A stretch of 64,000 nucleotides of DNA from Hemerocallis citrina (taxonomy: Eukaryota; Streptophyta; Magnoliopsida; Asparagales; Asphodelaceae): contig CM030364.1 of NCBI GenBank assembly GCA_017893485.1, positions 38,977,825 to 39,041,824 of the forward strand, given 5' to 3'. The first letter of the stretch is position 1. Each line of letters begins with the position of its first letter. Made by a program: the position numbers and the translations under genes. Below are positions 1 through 11,395 of the stretch, piece by piece. The notes under the pieces are model-generated. The model saw only the letters and a program-made list of their open reading frames with translations. It had not been told where the DNA came from and did no database searches.

Positions 1-1593
1 AACGCCATCCCCATTACTCTGTACCCCGACCCTGACCTCATTGGGTGCTTGTATGTCTTTTTCGACGAAGAGGCTCTTGCCACCAACCCATCTATTTTTT
101 CTCTTTCTCACAGGCAGGTTTCACCACCTCTCTGCTTAGCCTCCTCTTGTTTTGAGTTCAACGAAGAAGTAAGATTAGCATCCCAAGTCAGCAACTACTA
201 TCCCAGATTGGTGATCAACTGCTACAGCGATAGATGTCTTCCACTGCCATTTGGGTTGTTGAAGTCGCTGCCACCACAATTGCCTCTGATGGTGTCGATG
301 TCAATGCCGTCGTCCTTGTCTCCTCATGCCGACAATGAAAATTGGAAAGAAAAAAATTCTACAAACTAGAAGATATAATGAGAGACGAGAAAGAAGTTGG
401 TTGAAATGGAAAAAAATACTGAGAATGAAGGAATTAGGATAAAGGAATGTAGGGTTTTGGAACCCAAAAAAACACCCGCGTTGGGTACCATCTGTTTTTG
501 TGGGTGTATTAATTCCGAAGAAAATATAGGGTCTACTAGGCTTAGTTGACAAAATTGGCAAAGAAGATAAAATGACTGATGTTCCCTTTGTGCCCTTTTT
601 CACATCTAAAATTGCAACAATATCCTTTAGAAAGTGTGTTGGAGAAATAAAGAGCTTTCACTTTATCGTCGATTTTGGAAGAGTAGCTAGCGTTTATAAG
701 TTATACTAATGTTATTAAAGATATTATATGGATAAAAGGGTTATAGGGTAATGAGCTAGTAGCACATTTAAGAAAGTAATCAAGAGCTGAAGTGTGCTTA
801 AATGGCTCTTAGAAAGTTACAACTTTAAGTGAAATCTCATCTAATCTAATTCAATTCATAAAGAAAAAAAGTTAGAATAATTTATTTCCTCCTACAAAAT
901 TCTTTTTTTTAAAATGTAAAATCAATCAAAGCAATCCTTGGCTCAGTCTTAAAAGAAACCACTATCAAAATCTGTCGAATCCATCGCCTTTAAAGGAAAC
1001 ACTACTCCCAAATTCAAGGTGGACAAACCAACATGAGTTTGCACACAGATGAGCTGAAGGGATAAGCTAACATTAACGATCACCTAAGACTTTGTAAAGT
1101 ACGGGGCGATCTCAAATCAAGTGTATGGTTGTATGGAAGACACAAAGACGAGGGCTGAATAGGGCTTATGATGCAACTTTTTGAAATCATATTTGAAAAG
1201 AATTTCAATGTTGAATCAAATCTGAAGGAGCCTTGATGCATACCCCTAGAAGAAGGTCTAGATGCATACCCTTTAATAATCAAATCTGAATAGGGTTTTC
1301 ATCATAGCATCAAATCTCGGTCTCATTATTGGGAATCAACTGCCAATTCTCGGTAATATTGGGCATCTCGAGAGTATTCGTAGGCAATTTTCCAATCCGA
1401 CTTGACTAATGCATCTCGGTATCAGCTCAGACTTGATATCATGGTTTTGATGCATACCCCTCATGCAGACGAATCTCCACGTCAAAGAAATGGAGATTAT
1501 GAATGGACCCTATTGGACCTCATTGTCAATGTATAAGGAGATAATAAAGTGATCTTGGATCTCACCAAAGACGAAATGACTATGACAAGTGGA
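1..1593. other. Unassigned left-edge region
   Basis: No gene is recognised here. A frame open from base 1 to about 369 on the + strand reads NAIPITLYPDPDLIGC near its start, then meets an intron-like tract ending in CAG near 113. It could be the edge of a gene lying to the left, but I cannot name a family. Bases 600-1590 are AT-rich and contain two copies of a GATGCATACCC motif near 1240 and 1262, and a third near 1450, which hints at an old repeat. No LTR ends or target duplications were found. Confidence 0.3.
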
Positions 1594-1896
1594 TAGGGGC
1601 GGAGCTTAGTGGAGGCTCGGGGTGTCCCAAGCCCCCCCCCCCTTAATATATGAAAATTTACAGTTTGGTCCCCCTAAATTTTTTTAGAAAACCCCTATAT
1701 ATATATATTGAAGGTTGATTAATTGACTCATATTTTTCCCAAAATCAGCCATCATTTGTTTCTTTTCCCCTATCGCTCTTCAGCCTCTTCCCCTTCCCAA
1801 ATCGCCCTTCGATCTTCTTCCCTGGCCAATCGTTGCCGCCCGGCCAAATCACTGCCGCCTGCCGTCCAACCTCATATTCGAACCCATCTTTTTAGG

Positions 1897-1931
<35 letters not shown>

Positions 1932-4551
1932 CCAAGCTAGGGTTTTGCATTGATTCATTGAATGAGGTTTGCTGATATTGGGTTGTTTCTTATTTATGGG
2001 CTTTTTCCTTCTTTGAGTCTATGTGTAGTGCTACACATTAAGATACGATGGAGTTGTTGGTGTTCCATATTTGTGATTGTTTATGACTTTATGTTAGTGG
2101 GTTCCAAAGATATGTTACAATATTGTATATTTGTATTTGTGGTTCTAGTACTATAGTAATAAGTTCATTTTTCTCACATATGACCTTTAACTAGCTCGCT
2201 TTATTGCAAGAAAATATTCTATGCTGCATACAAATATTTGCATCCAGTACTTGTTAACAGTTTATTTTGTCAGTTAACGAAATTGACTAAAATTCCAAAA
2301 TTGTGATGAGAAATTGAGAATTGTATTACAATGCTAATATTTCTATTTTTTGCAGGATTACTACTACTCCTGTAGTCAGATGGCCTCCAATCCGAACCTT
2401 TAGAAAGAACCTTGGCACCTTGCTACTAATTCTTAAAGCCGACACCTGAATCAAAGAACCTCAAGGTAAATTGTTGTTTGAAGTAATTTAATTTGAGCCA
2501 AACAGCACAATATATAAAGTTAATGGTTAAATTTGTTGAAGTAATTAGCCTTGCATATTTTCAGTTGTATGTAGTTGTTGTTAGGCCCTTTTATTATGAT
2601 TTTATCTTACGGTGTGCTATAGTATGGTGCATGTTAAATATGAATCCATCTTCATGACTGCTTTGGAGTTTGCTCAGGAGTTCTGGTGTATTGGTAGGGA
2701 AACTTCTCATGGTTTTGAATTCACCCGTATTCAAATACCACACCACACCTTAGAGCATAAAACCATGACTCGCTGCCTTGGTGTTAATGGTAGAAAATTT
2801 TGGAGTACATAAAGTTGTACATAATAGTATTTATTACTCGATGTATATAATTTGCTTTAGATTATTAGGTTTTTTTTAACATAATGAAATGATATTATCT
2901 TATTAATATATAGTGAGTCTTATATTTTTTTTTAATTTGTTAATGTACAGGATCCGTTCATTCTCTAAAATATCAATGGGGAAAAAAACCACCATTGATT
3001 CTTTTTTTAAAAGACAAAATGCTCAAACTTTAGGAGCCGATACACAAACATCAACTCCTTTAGTTGAAGAACATCTTCTTAAATCTCCACGAATTGATCC
3101 TACTAGTCATGAAATTGAATGCGAATGAGATTTAATTGGTTTTTAAAGCGTGATCCGGGATTGCGTCGACAAATTTGTGATTATCCTTCTAATAAACAAG
3201 ATGAAGTTCGTCGTGCTTGTATCGAATTGGGGGCATACCATGGAAATGGTCATTTTCCATATTCAAAGAAAGGAAATGATCACAAGTTTCAACCTTCTTG
3301 GTTTGAGAGGTTTCCTTGGTTGGAGTATTATCCCCATTGGGATGCGGCATTTTGCTTTCAATGTTATCTTTTTGGTAGTCCAAATGACCGTGATGAATTT
3401 ACTTCCAAAGGATTTGACAAATGGAAAAAGGTCATGAACGGACCACGATGTTCACTTCGCAAGCATGAAGGGAGTACTCCTACATCACCACATAAAAATG
3501 CTCTTCAAAATTATTTTGCTCTAATGGACCAATGTTAACATGTTGAAATAGCTCTTTCTCAACAAAGTGTTCAACAAATTGCAAATAATCGTCTACGAAT
3601 ATACGTTTCTATTTATAGTGTTCGTATGTTGACAATTCAAGGATGTGCTTTGCGTGGTCATGATGAAAGTGTTGATTCACTTAATCGTGGTAATTTTCTT
3701 TGAGCCATCAAGGGGTTTGCACACTTTTCTAAGGAAGTCAAAGAAGTTGTGTTGGACAAAGCTCCACTTAATGCCTCATACACATCCCCCGATTCTCAAA
3801 AAGAAATTCTTCAATGTCTCACTCTTCAAGTAAAGAGAACAATTCGAGAAGAAATTGGAGATACAAAGTATTGAATTCTTGTGGACTAGGCTCGAGATAT
3901 TTCAAAGGAGCAAATGGCACTTGTCTTGAGATTTGTTGATAAAGATGGCTTCGTTCGAGAACGGTTTTTTGGACTTCTTCATGTTTCCAACACCACAGCA
4001 TCAAACCCTAAAAGATGGTATCTATAAACTCCTTGCCTCTCATAACCTTAGCACAAAAAATATAAGAGATCAAGGGTATGATGGAGCAAACAACATGCGA
4101 GGTGCATTGAATGAGCTACAAGCCTTGATTTCCAATGATTCTCCAAGTGCATATTATGTACATTGTATGGCTCATTGGCTTCAATTAGCATTGGTTGCAT
4201 CATGTAGAGACGTAAGTCCAATTCACCACTTCTTTAATGATTTGACTTACATTATCAACATTCCTAGTGTTTCTTGCAAAAGAAATGATCAGTTGAAAGC
4301 AGCTAAAGCTTGTGAACTTGAGTTCTTAATTGCAAATGGAGAAATAGAAACGGGTACAAGGCTAAATCAAATTGGCTCTTTGCAGCGAGTTGGAGATACT
4401 CGTCAGGGTTCTCATTTAAAATTAATCACAAGCTTGTTGAATATGTTTAGCCCGACATGTGAAGTTCTTATTAGTTTCATTAATGATGGTGACTCTGCTC
4501 AACGTGTAGATGCAAATAGAGCTTATGAGCTTTTAACATCTTCCAACGTGC
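1594..4551 (+). mobile_element. hAT transposon, TTF-finger type, 3'-truncated
   Basis: The left terminus TAGGGGCGGAGC at 1594 is followed by a C/G-rich subterminal stretch. It closely matches the terminus CATGGGTGGAGC of the 246-bp MITE at 21483-21728, which has clean 8-bp target duplications. The interior holds a decayed transposase (2975-4551). The right end is missing: transposase homology stops at about 4551, where sequence of a Tat-like element begins. A (TC)n microsatellite lies at about 1903-1928 in the probable 5' untranslated region. Confidence 0.75.
2975..4551 (+). pseudogene. hAT transposase with TTF-type zinc finger and DUF4371-like region (broken)
   Basis: In order, the sequence encodes an N-terminal MGKKTTIDSFFKRQNA leader, a TTF-type finger region (3119-3538, with PWLEYYPHWDAAFCFQCYLF), a DUF4371-like block (3539-3880), and the catalytic region (3933-4551) with GYDGANNMRGALNELQA and a CxAHxLxLAL-type motif seen as CMAHWLQLAL. 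These identify the plant TTF-finger hAT family. It is not functional: stops or frame changes occur near 3126, 3538, 3701 and 3870. The usual DTRWGSH motif reads DTRQGSH, so the conserved Trp is lost. The C-terminal dimerisation domain is absent because the frame is cut at about 4551, just after AYELLTS. Confidence 0.85.
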
Positions 4552-5751
4552 AGCTGGGGAAGGACTGCATGAGGAGCGGACGGAGAGGGAGATGCCAAGT
4601 CCACTGTTGGGGCCACCGCCGATGGTGCCTTAGTAGCTCAGCCAGAAGAGGGTCCTGTCGTCGTCCTCTTCCTCTTTTTGTTGTCGGAGCCCTTTCCGGC
4701 ACCCCCGCCTCGGTTAAGCAACATAGCTCGGAAGTCCATGCCCGGGGCCTCTGAGAAAACGAACAACAAAGAAGTTAGCACGAGAAGAGAGCAATATTGG
4801 AAATAAAAGAAGGAAAAATATATGAAGCATACTAGGGTCGATCGGACTGAGACCCCCACCGAAGAGAACCCCCTCGGTTATATCCTTCCAACTCAGGGTT
4901 GGACGACTGAGGAGCTTCGACACGACCTCATCCTCCTCCGGAGTCAACATAGGTTCGGCCTTCGCCCACCTCGGAACGTCTTCCCTCCACCTCGTTGGGA
5001 AACCCCACGGTTGGGTACCTCGGATCAGAAAATACTTCTCTTTCCAATGTTTAATGGAGTCCGGATTCTCGATCAGTTTGACGCCCCGCCGCGGTGATAA
5101 GTAATACCAGTGCTCCATCTTGCTCATACGGTTGATCCGATACAGACTGCGGAGCAAGACGAGCCGAGACTCGACCCGTACCGCCTGGCATTGGAGGATA
5201 AAACCGATGACGTGCCGCCACATGTTCGGCATGAATTGGACTGGACTCAATCCATACAACTGCAACACCTCGGTCACGAAGGGTGGTAGGGGCAGTCGAA
5301 GACCGGCATTGAGCGCGTCATATGGGAAGACACATGTGTCAGGCGAGGTTGCCGAACACGCTCGGAATCCTGGATCGGGGAGGAGCAGGGTATACTCCGA
5401 TGGTATCATGAAGCCCCTCCTAATACGCTGCAAATCCCTCTCCGTGAGAACCGAGGGGATGTCGTCAACCTCGAAGTGCTCCCTCGGTTTATTCTCCTCG
5501 TATGAGGCCGACCTCCCGTACACCACCTTGGTTAGAAGGTCGTCAGAATAATCCCTGACCTTCCCGAGGCTTGATAGCGTGGACGGCAACCTACCTAACT
5601 CACCTGCTCTCTTCACGCCCTCCACTATCGTCTCCACGATCGCCGACCCTGACACTTTCTTCCCCTTGTCCACCACAAATGAGGCTACTAATGGTCGATC
5701 ACTCTCTTAGTCTAAGGTGGAGGTATCACTCCCCGACGACACTCTAGACAT
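4552..5751 (-). pseudogene. Antisense Transposase_28-like gene of E1 (broken, 3'-truncated)
   Basis: Exon 1 runs 5751-4833 (919 nt, phase 1, donor GTATGC); exon 2 starts at 4750 after TTTTCTCAG and is lost at about 4552. The start at 5751 encodes MSRVSSGSDTST, matching the E3 gene start MSQVSSGSEASS. Codon 15 is TAA (5709-5707) and a second stop lies at 4640-4638. The central block, with DDIPSVLTERDL, LPPFVTEVLQLYGLSPVQ and SLYRINRMSK, resembles the plant-specific Transposase_28 ('putative gypsy-type transposon') domain. Exon 2 begins with a basic KKRKRTTTGPSSG stretch like E3. The function of this family is unknown. Confidence 0.75.
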
Positions 5752-5925
5752 CTTGAAAAATATATAAAATAAAGTATATATCTATCTTGACGTGACAGCT
5801 ACGATCGGAATAGTTCGTCGGGGAATTGAGCGCTTGGCCACGACCGCTAGCAGAGCCACCAAAGAGCAAAAACAAATTCTCAGGGTGAAAAGTGAAGAAT
5901 GAGAAAGTGGTGAAGGGGAAGAAGA

Positions 5926-5933
5926 CTTATAGT
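5926..5933 (-). promoter_or_regulatory. TATA box of the E1 antisense gene
   Basis: ACTATAAG on the minus strand lies about 175 bases upstream of the antisense ATG and is followed by a CT-rich leader. E2 and E3 have a TATA box in the equivalent place, which supports a real promoter. Transcription was not observed. Confidence 0.55.
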
Positions 5934-6054
5934 AAAAAAGGAGTCGCTTGGACTTCCGAGCGTTTTAGGCCCCCACGGAAGCCCATCAGAAGGCTAAACG
6001 ACAGAATCTATAAGGGCGGAAGCACGATGTGACGCGTTGACCAGTCAGACCGCC

Positions 6055-7130
6055 TCACAATTCGTGCCAGATCTCCATCGAGCGGCTCAGATCATGCCAC
6101 GTACTTTGGATCTACAATCCGAGCTACCGATCTACCGAGCTGCGAATTGACGAAAACTACCGCCTCACGATTCGTGCCAGATCTCCATCAAGCGGTTCAG
6201 ATCATGCCACGTACTTCGGATCTACAATCCGAGCTACCGATCTACCGAGCTGCAAATTGGCGAAAACTACCACCTCACGATTCGTGCCAGATCTCCATCG
6301 AGCGGCTCAGATCATGCCACGTACTTCCGATCTACAATCCGAGCTACGAATCGGGGAAAACTACCGCCTCATGATTCGTGCCAGATCTCCATCGAGCAGC
6401 TCAGATCAAGCCACGTACTTCGGATCTACAATCCGAGCTACCAAGCTACCGAGCTACGAATTGGCGAAAACTACCGCCTCACGATTCGTGCCAGATCTTC
6501 ATCAAGCGGCTCAGATCATGCCACGTACTTCGGATCTACAATTCGAGCTACCGAGCTTCGAGCTGTGAATTGGCGAAAACTACCGCCTCTTTGGACCAGA
6601 TCTCCATCAAGCGGCTCAGATCATGCCACGTACTTCGGATCTACAATCCGAGCTACCGAGCTGCGAATTGGCGAAAACTACCGCCTCATGATTCATGCCA
6701 GATCTTCATCAAGCGGCTCAGATCATGCCACGTACTTCGGATCTACAATCCGAGCTACCAAGCTACTGAGCTGTGAATTGGTGAAAACAAATGCCTCGTG
6801 ATTCGTGTCTGATCTTGATCGACCATCCAGATCGTGCCACGTAGCTTGTATCTGAAATCCGAGCTACCAAGCTACGAATAGGGAAAAACTAATGTGGCGT
6901 GATTCGAGCCTGATCTTGATCGACCATCCAGATCATGCCACGTAGCTCGTATCTAGAATCCGAGTTACCGAGCTACGAATGGGGGAAAACTAATGTCGCG
7001 TGATTCGAGCCTGATCTTAATCGACCGTCCAGATCATGCCACGTAGCTCAGATCTGAAATCCGAGCAACCGAGCTATCGAGCAACCGAGTTGCTAACGGG
7101 GAAAAACTCTTACCACCCGATGCGCGCTCC
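6055..7130. repeat. Tandem repeat array of about 108 bp, roughly ten copies (E1)
   Basis: Each unit contains GATTCGTGCCAGATCT, a segment like ATGCCACGTACTTCGG, and short GAGCTACCGAGCTACGAATT blocks. Unit starts fall near 6060, 6170, 6280, 6378, 6486, 6691, 6799, 6900 and 7000. The left copies are the most uniform; copies after about 6790 diverge (ATCGACCATCCAGATC variant). The apparent open frames in this block are products of repetition, not genes. Confidence 0.85.
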
Positions 7131-7659
7131 AGATCAGACCGCCCAGATCAAGCCGTGTCAGCGAAGTACCGATCCACCGTCAGATTGTTCGGAAATTCAT
7201 GCCAGCAACACGATGGACGCTCCAGATCGCACCACGTCGATAAATAGCTGATTAATCCTTTTTTTATTTATTAATTCGAATAAATTATTTTAAAAAATTG
7301 CGAAAAATAATTAAAAATTCAAAAAATCAATTAAAAATTCTAAAAAATAATTATAAATTCAAGAAAATATTTTGGGCTCCTGGAAAAATAATTATTGATT
7401 AGAATAATTAATTGGTGCTTTTTGAAACTAGATTGTTACTTCGCAAAATTAAATAAATAATTCAAAAAAATAGTTTTAAAATCTGGAAAAATCACAAAAA
7501 ACCCAGAAAAAACTAAGAATAATTTTGGGCATTTTGCTAGCTCAGAAAAACACCGTTACACCTCGAGCAGGATTCAAACTCCCTTAAGAGCTCCGATAAA
7601 ATCCCGTACGCCATTAGAGCAACAAAACTACTACTCAAAGACTATTAAACTCAGTCTCC
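7131..7659. other. AT-rich spacer before the E1 polypurine tract
   Basis: This gene-free stretch is dominated by short AATTAAAAATTC-like reiterations. The reverse complement of 54950-55240 in E3 has the same character, so it is probably part of the element's 3' untranslated region. Confidence 0.5.
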
Positions 7660-7674
7660 AGGAGTGGGGGCTCG
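7660..7674 (+). promoter_or_regulatory. Polypurine tract of E1
   Basis: AGGAGTGGGGGCTCG directly precedes the LTR start TGATATGG. E2 and E3 have nearly the same tract (GGAGTGGGGGGCTTG on the minus strand) directly before their 3' LTRs. It marks the plus-strand priming site. Confidence 0.75.
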
Positions 7675-8276
7675 TGATATGGCTAAAAATAGGATTAAAT
7701 CGAGACCGTTCAAATCGAGTGCAAATCATAAAGCTCTCAGGGGTAAGACGGTAATTTCATCTACAAATGGGTCCGAATGAAAAACTGGATCTTTCTTCAA
7801 AACCCAATAGCCCTAAAAACGGATCTGTCCTACTGGGTATGGGTAGCAGCCCGCTACAAACCAACTCAGATGGATAAGGAGTGGTTCAAATTCGTGGTTA
7901 TCCCTAAGAGGCAGTTTCAACTATCACTATTATCACGAAACCAGTCAAACTCCCTTCTTATCCATAAGCATCCGGAAGTAGAGATTTATCCTTGTCTCGA
8001 AACTGGTTCCTAAGATGACTATAAATACTCTTCTCCCCCCACCATAACAATGTAATGAATCTTTACCTACCTAAAGCTCTTTCTTAATCTTTGAGATTAC
8101 TGACAAGAGCGTCGGAGGGTTCGTCGCCGGGATCCATCCCGGTGTATCGAACTTTGTGCAGGTTCACGACAGCAGCAAGAAACAAGTCAACGCGTAGGTG
8201 AAGATCAACAGGTTCGCTTTATTGTTTTCCTCAAAAAATCCACAAATTCATCTTTTTGCTCCCACACCCGAAATCA
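7675..8276 (+). repeat. 3' LTR of E1
   Basis: The LTR runs from TGATATGGCTAAAAAT to ACACCCGAAATCA (602 bp). It aligns with the E3 LTR at 54311-54862 (minus) and with a fragment at 63322-63501. A putative TATA region (GACTATAAATACTC) lies near 8016, and an inverted GCCGGGATCCATCCCGG hairpin near 8127. The end at 8276 was set by comparison with E3. Confidence 0.75.
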
Positions 8277-8880
8277 ACAACAACACCTACCCTTTTTCCT
8301 TATTGGATACCGAACTTCTACCAAGTTCCTACCAGAAATGGCAAACAAGTTGCTCTTAGTTACCCATTCGCATCACCATCTTGGAACATTTTCATCATAA
8401 AAATAGTCTGTATTAGTGACATTAAAGTCAGGATAATGAAGGACCCACAGTGGCCAAACTCTCCTTAATTGTTAACTTGTAGCTGCAAAGGAACTTTAAT
8501 CAAGAAAGGGTATTAGGAATGCCATAGAGCCTCGAAGTTCAACCAAACATAAAAATAATAACAGAATTGGTTATGTAGCTAAAAACATGCAAGTTACGCA
8601 CACTCTCGACAACATTTGCCAAGGCTTGGAGCAGTCTAAAAGTCTAAATGATGGACAAGAGATTTGATCTTGGGAATTATTTTTCAAGTTAGCGGCAAAC
8701 ATAAGACGTATTACCAAATCCGTAATTTCGTATATCTAACAATTAGATGGTTCCTTAATTTCATATGTATTAACACTTTAATATCAGACGGAGGACCTCC
8801 TCATCCAAAATACTCGAGCAACATAACAATCTATATGTGCAATGAACCAAATGGAGCAAAGGCAAAATAATTTAAGCAGA
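8277..8880. other. Unassigned AT-rich segment
   Basis: No gene, repeat terminus or RNA was recognised on either strand. It lies between the E1 LTR and the left target duplication of the chromovirus. It might be remains of an HSP70-16 intron or flank, but it shows no HSP70-16 exon homology. Confidence 0.3.
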
Positions 8881-8885
8881 TTATT

Positions 8886-10046
8886 TGATGAGGACATCAA
8901 TTCTATTTAATTTAGTATTTTATTTCAGTACCATATTTTTTTTGGCAATTATAGCCATATGTAATCTTTCTTTTTGCATTAGAATATTTTTGAGATTTTT
9001 AGAATCTTTTAAAATTTGTATCAATATTTGTTTTGAGCCTATTTATAGGCCCTGAGATTAATGAGAAAGATATATCATTCTTGATTAAAAAAAATATTGT
9101 GTTGAGTTTTGCTCTTCATCCCTCCTTTGTGTGATACAATTGAGATCCAACTTATTAGGGTTTGTGATAAATCCTAATAAAATTTTAAGGTATGTGATAA
9201 ACTCTGAAACTACCCCTAAATCCCCAAATCCACCTCAACTCCTAAACTCTAATCCCCAAATTAAACTAAAACCCTAACCCTATTATACAAAACAACCCAG
9301 CCGTCACCCGGTTCATCTCTCCACCTTCAACCCAGCCGTTCCGTCTTCCTCTCTCCCTCATCCTCCCAGGCATCCACTCCCGAACCCTACCTCCTGCTCG
9401 CCAACCCGTCTCCTCCCCGTCGCACCCTGATTTCTCCCGCTCATCTCTCTCTCCCGTCCACCCTCTTGTCACGACCAGTCGACAACTCCCCAGTCAGCGC
9501 TGCCCTGCCTGTGCTCCTCCGTCGACAGAACAGCAACACTCGACGACGCACGCAGCTTCCCTGCGTCGCGCCACCTTGCCTCCCCCTGTGCGCGCCCTGC
9601 CTCCCAACACAGCCGCCATAATACCTTGTGCCCAGCTCCCCTGTGCTAATTGTTGTGCCCTTCGCTGCTGTTCAATCCGAGATCTACACTGAGTTCTTCG
9701 AACCCTCAGTACTTTTTCCAATTCTCAAAAATTTGTGTTATACTACTTTTATCATCTCTATTATATTATTCAATTTAACTGTCGACCACAAATATTGAGA
9801 TTGAGCGTTCCACTTGCCTAATTAGAGTACAAATCAGTATTGAATCTTGTACTTGCTAAGAACGCTTAGGAATTTAATTATTGATTGTTAGAATTGAATT
9901 ATTAATTGGGCTTGTTAAACTTAATTCAATTCTTGACAATCCATCAAACTGATTAATTGTTTAAAATTCTAACTTTGATCCGTGTTAGTAAAATTAATCC
10001 TTTAAGATTCTTGAAAATTCTCTATTTAGGATTACGTTTTACATCA
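8886..10046 (+). repeat. 5' LTR of chromovirus
   Basis: 1161-bp LTR with TG/CA ends. It differs from the 3' LTR by scattered substitutions and small indels, clearly more than the E2 LTR pair; I did not count them exactly. Open frames near 9266-9721 lie inside the LTR and are not considered genes. Confidence 0.9.
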
Positions 10047-10049
10047 TTT

Positions 10050-10062
10050 TGGTATCAGAGCC
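10050..10062 (+). promoter_or_regulatory. Primer-binding site, initiator tRNA-Met type
   Basis: TGGTATCAGAGCC begins three bases after the 5' LTR. It is the classic complement of the plant initiator tRNA-Met 3' end used by many LTR retroelements. Confidence 0.85.
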
Positions 10063-10226
10063 AGGTTCTTAAAACCCTAGTTCTTGCATCATTTAGGCAT
10101 TATTTTTGAATTCATTTAGAATCGTTTAGTCTTTTATTATTTTTTTCCTTTCTTTCTTTTAGATCACTTCAGATTTTTTTTATAAAAAACAAGTACACAC
10201 GACTCCTAGTTTTTCCCCTTTGGTGA

Positions 10227-11395
10227 ATGCGTCTTCGCAGCACCATCACAGATCCTGACAAGCCTTTCTTATCCCTCCCAAATCACCCAATTAGAAACCC
10301 TAGACCTTCCCGGCCTGAAATGGACAACTCTGATATTTTTGCTATCCTAGCTGCCATTCAAGCAACTCTTACCAATATCAATCAGAAGCTTGAGAAAGTG
10401 GAATTAAATCAAACTGTTGTCCCTGAGCTTCATACTAATCGTCAGATCCCTCAAGGGAATATTCGTGACGATCGACGTCAAGAATGTGACCCTGACGAAC
10501 AATATAAAAAGAACGTTAAGGCTGACGTTCCCCATTTTGAAGGCCACCTGGAACCCCAAACTTATCTCGATTGGATCCGTGCCATAGACCATTACTTTGT
10601 GTGATTTGACATGAGCGAAGCCCTGAAAGTTAAATTTGCCACAATGAAATTGACAGGTAAAGCTCAACAACACTGGACCAATCTTGAACACACCCACAGA
10701 GGCCGAGGCCTGGTACCCATAGCCACTTAGGAAGCCATGAAAGAGAAGCTCACTGAGAAATATGTACCGTTATCGCTCCACACCAGATTGCTAGATTCGT
10801 GGAACCAACTTTATCAAGGAAGTAAATCCGCACAAGAATATGTTAATAAATTTGATGACTTCCTTATTCGGTACAATGCTTTAGGTAAAGAGAGTGAAGA
10901 ACAAACTTTCTATAGGTTCAGGACTGGATTACGAGCCGATCTGAGGAACGAGCTAATTCATAGAAATGTGGACTCATTAGCGGCAACTTATGCTCTTGTC
11001 CTCAATATGGATTCCCTTAAAGCAAGTTCTCATTACAAGTCCAGCGATTCGATGGATCATTCCCCCAGAATGAATCATCCCGATCCCTCTAGACCTGAGC
11101 ACTCCTCTCCTCAGTACCCTAACAAATCTTACCCAAACATACTTCAAACTCCTATCCACTTAGAAATGACAACACGGGTAAGAACACTGAAAGAGACTAT
11201 TGTAAAATTGATCCTCTCACTAAGTGCTATAAGTGTAAGGGATATGGCCATGTTGCTGGCAACTGTCCCAGCCCAAGTAGGATCAATATAGTAGAGGGTA
11301 CCACAGTCATCGTTGATGAGCCTGATAATGAGTTTACTTATGAACCTAATGTAAGTGATGACTTTGATGAAAAAGAGAATGACCAGTCTCTCAAT
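10227..11395 (+). pseudogene. Chromovirus gag with zinc knuckle (broken)
   Basis: The gag reading frame starts at MRLRSTITDPDKPF and contains the capsid-like region (FEGHLEPQTYLDWIRAIDHYF, then EKLTEKYVPLSLHTRLLDSW). Stops interrupt it at 10602-10604 (TGA) and near 10726 (TAG). A frame change near 11180 brings in the nucleocapsid knuckle CYKCKGYGHVAGNC (CX2CX4HX4C) at about 11230-11270. The protein would package element RNA, but this copy cannot make it intact. The acidic stretch after the knuckle leads without a gap into integrase C-terminal sequence. Confidence 0.85.

Larger units (their letters stand above)
4552..8276 (+). mobile_element. Tat-like Ty3/gypsy LTR retrotransposon E1, 5'-truncated
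   Basis: What remains is the 3' half of a retrotransposon read on the + strand: an antisense gene on the minus strand (5751 to about 4552), an array of ~108-bp tandem repeats (6055-7130), an AT-rich spacer, a polypurine tract (7660-7674) and the 3' LTR (7675-8276). Gag, pol and the 5' LTR are absent. The left junction falls inside exon 2 of the antisense gene and inside the hAT transposase. Known Tat-lineage elements can carry extra ORFs, some antisense, between pol and the 3' LTR and tandem repeats in the 3' untranslated region, and this fits. Confidence 0.75.

Noticed and set aside
6147..6801. Overlapping + strand frames of 75-132 codons
   Set aside because: They arise because the ~108-bp tandem repeats happen to lack stops; the peptides are internally repetitive and resemble nothing known.
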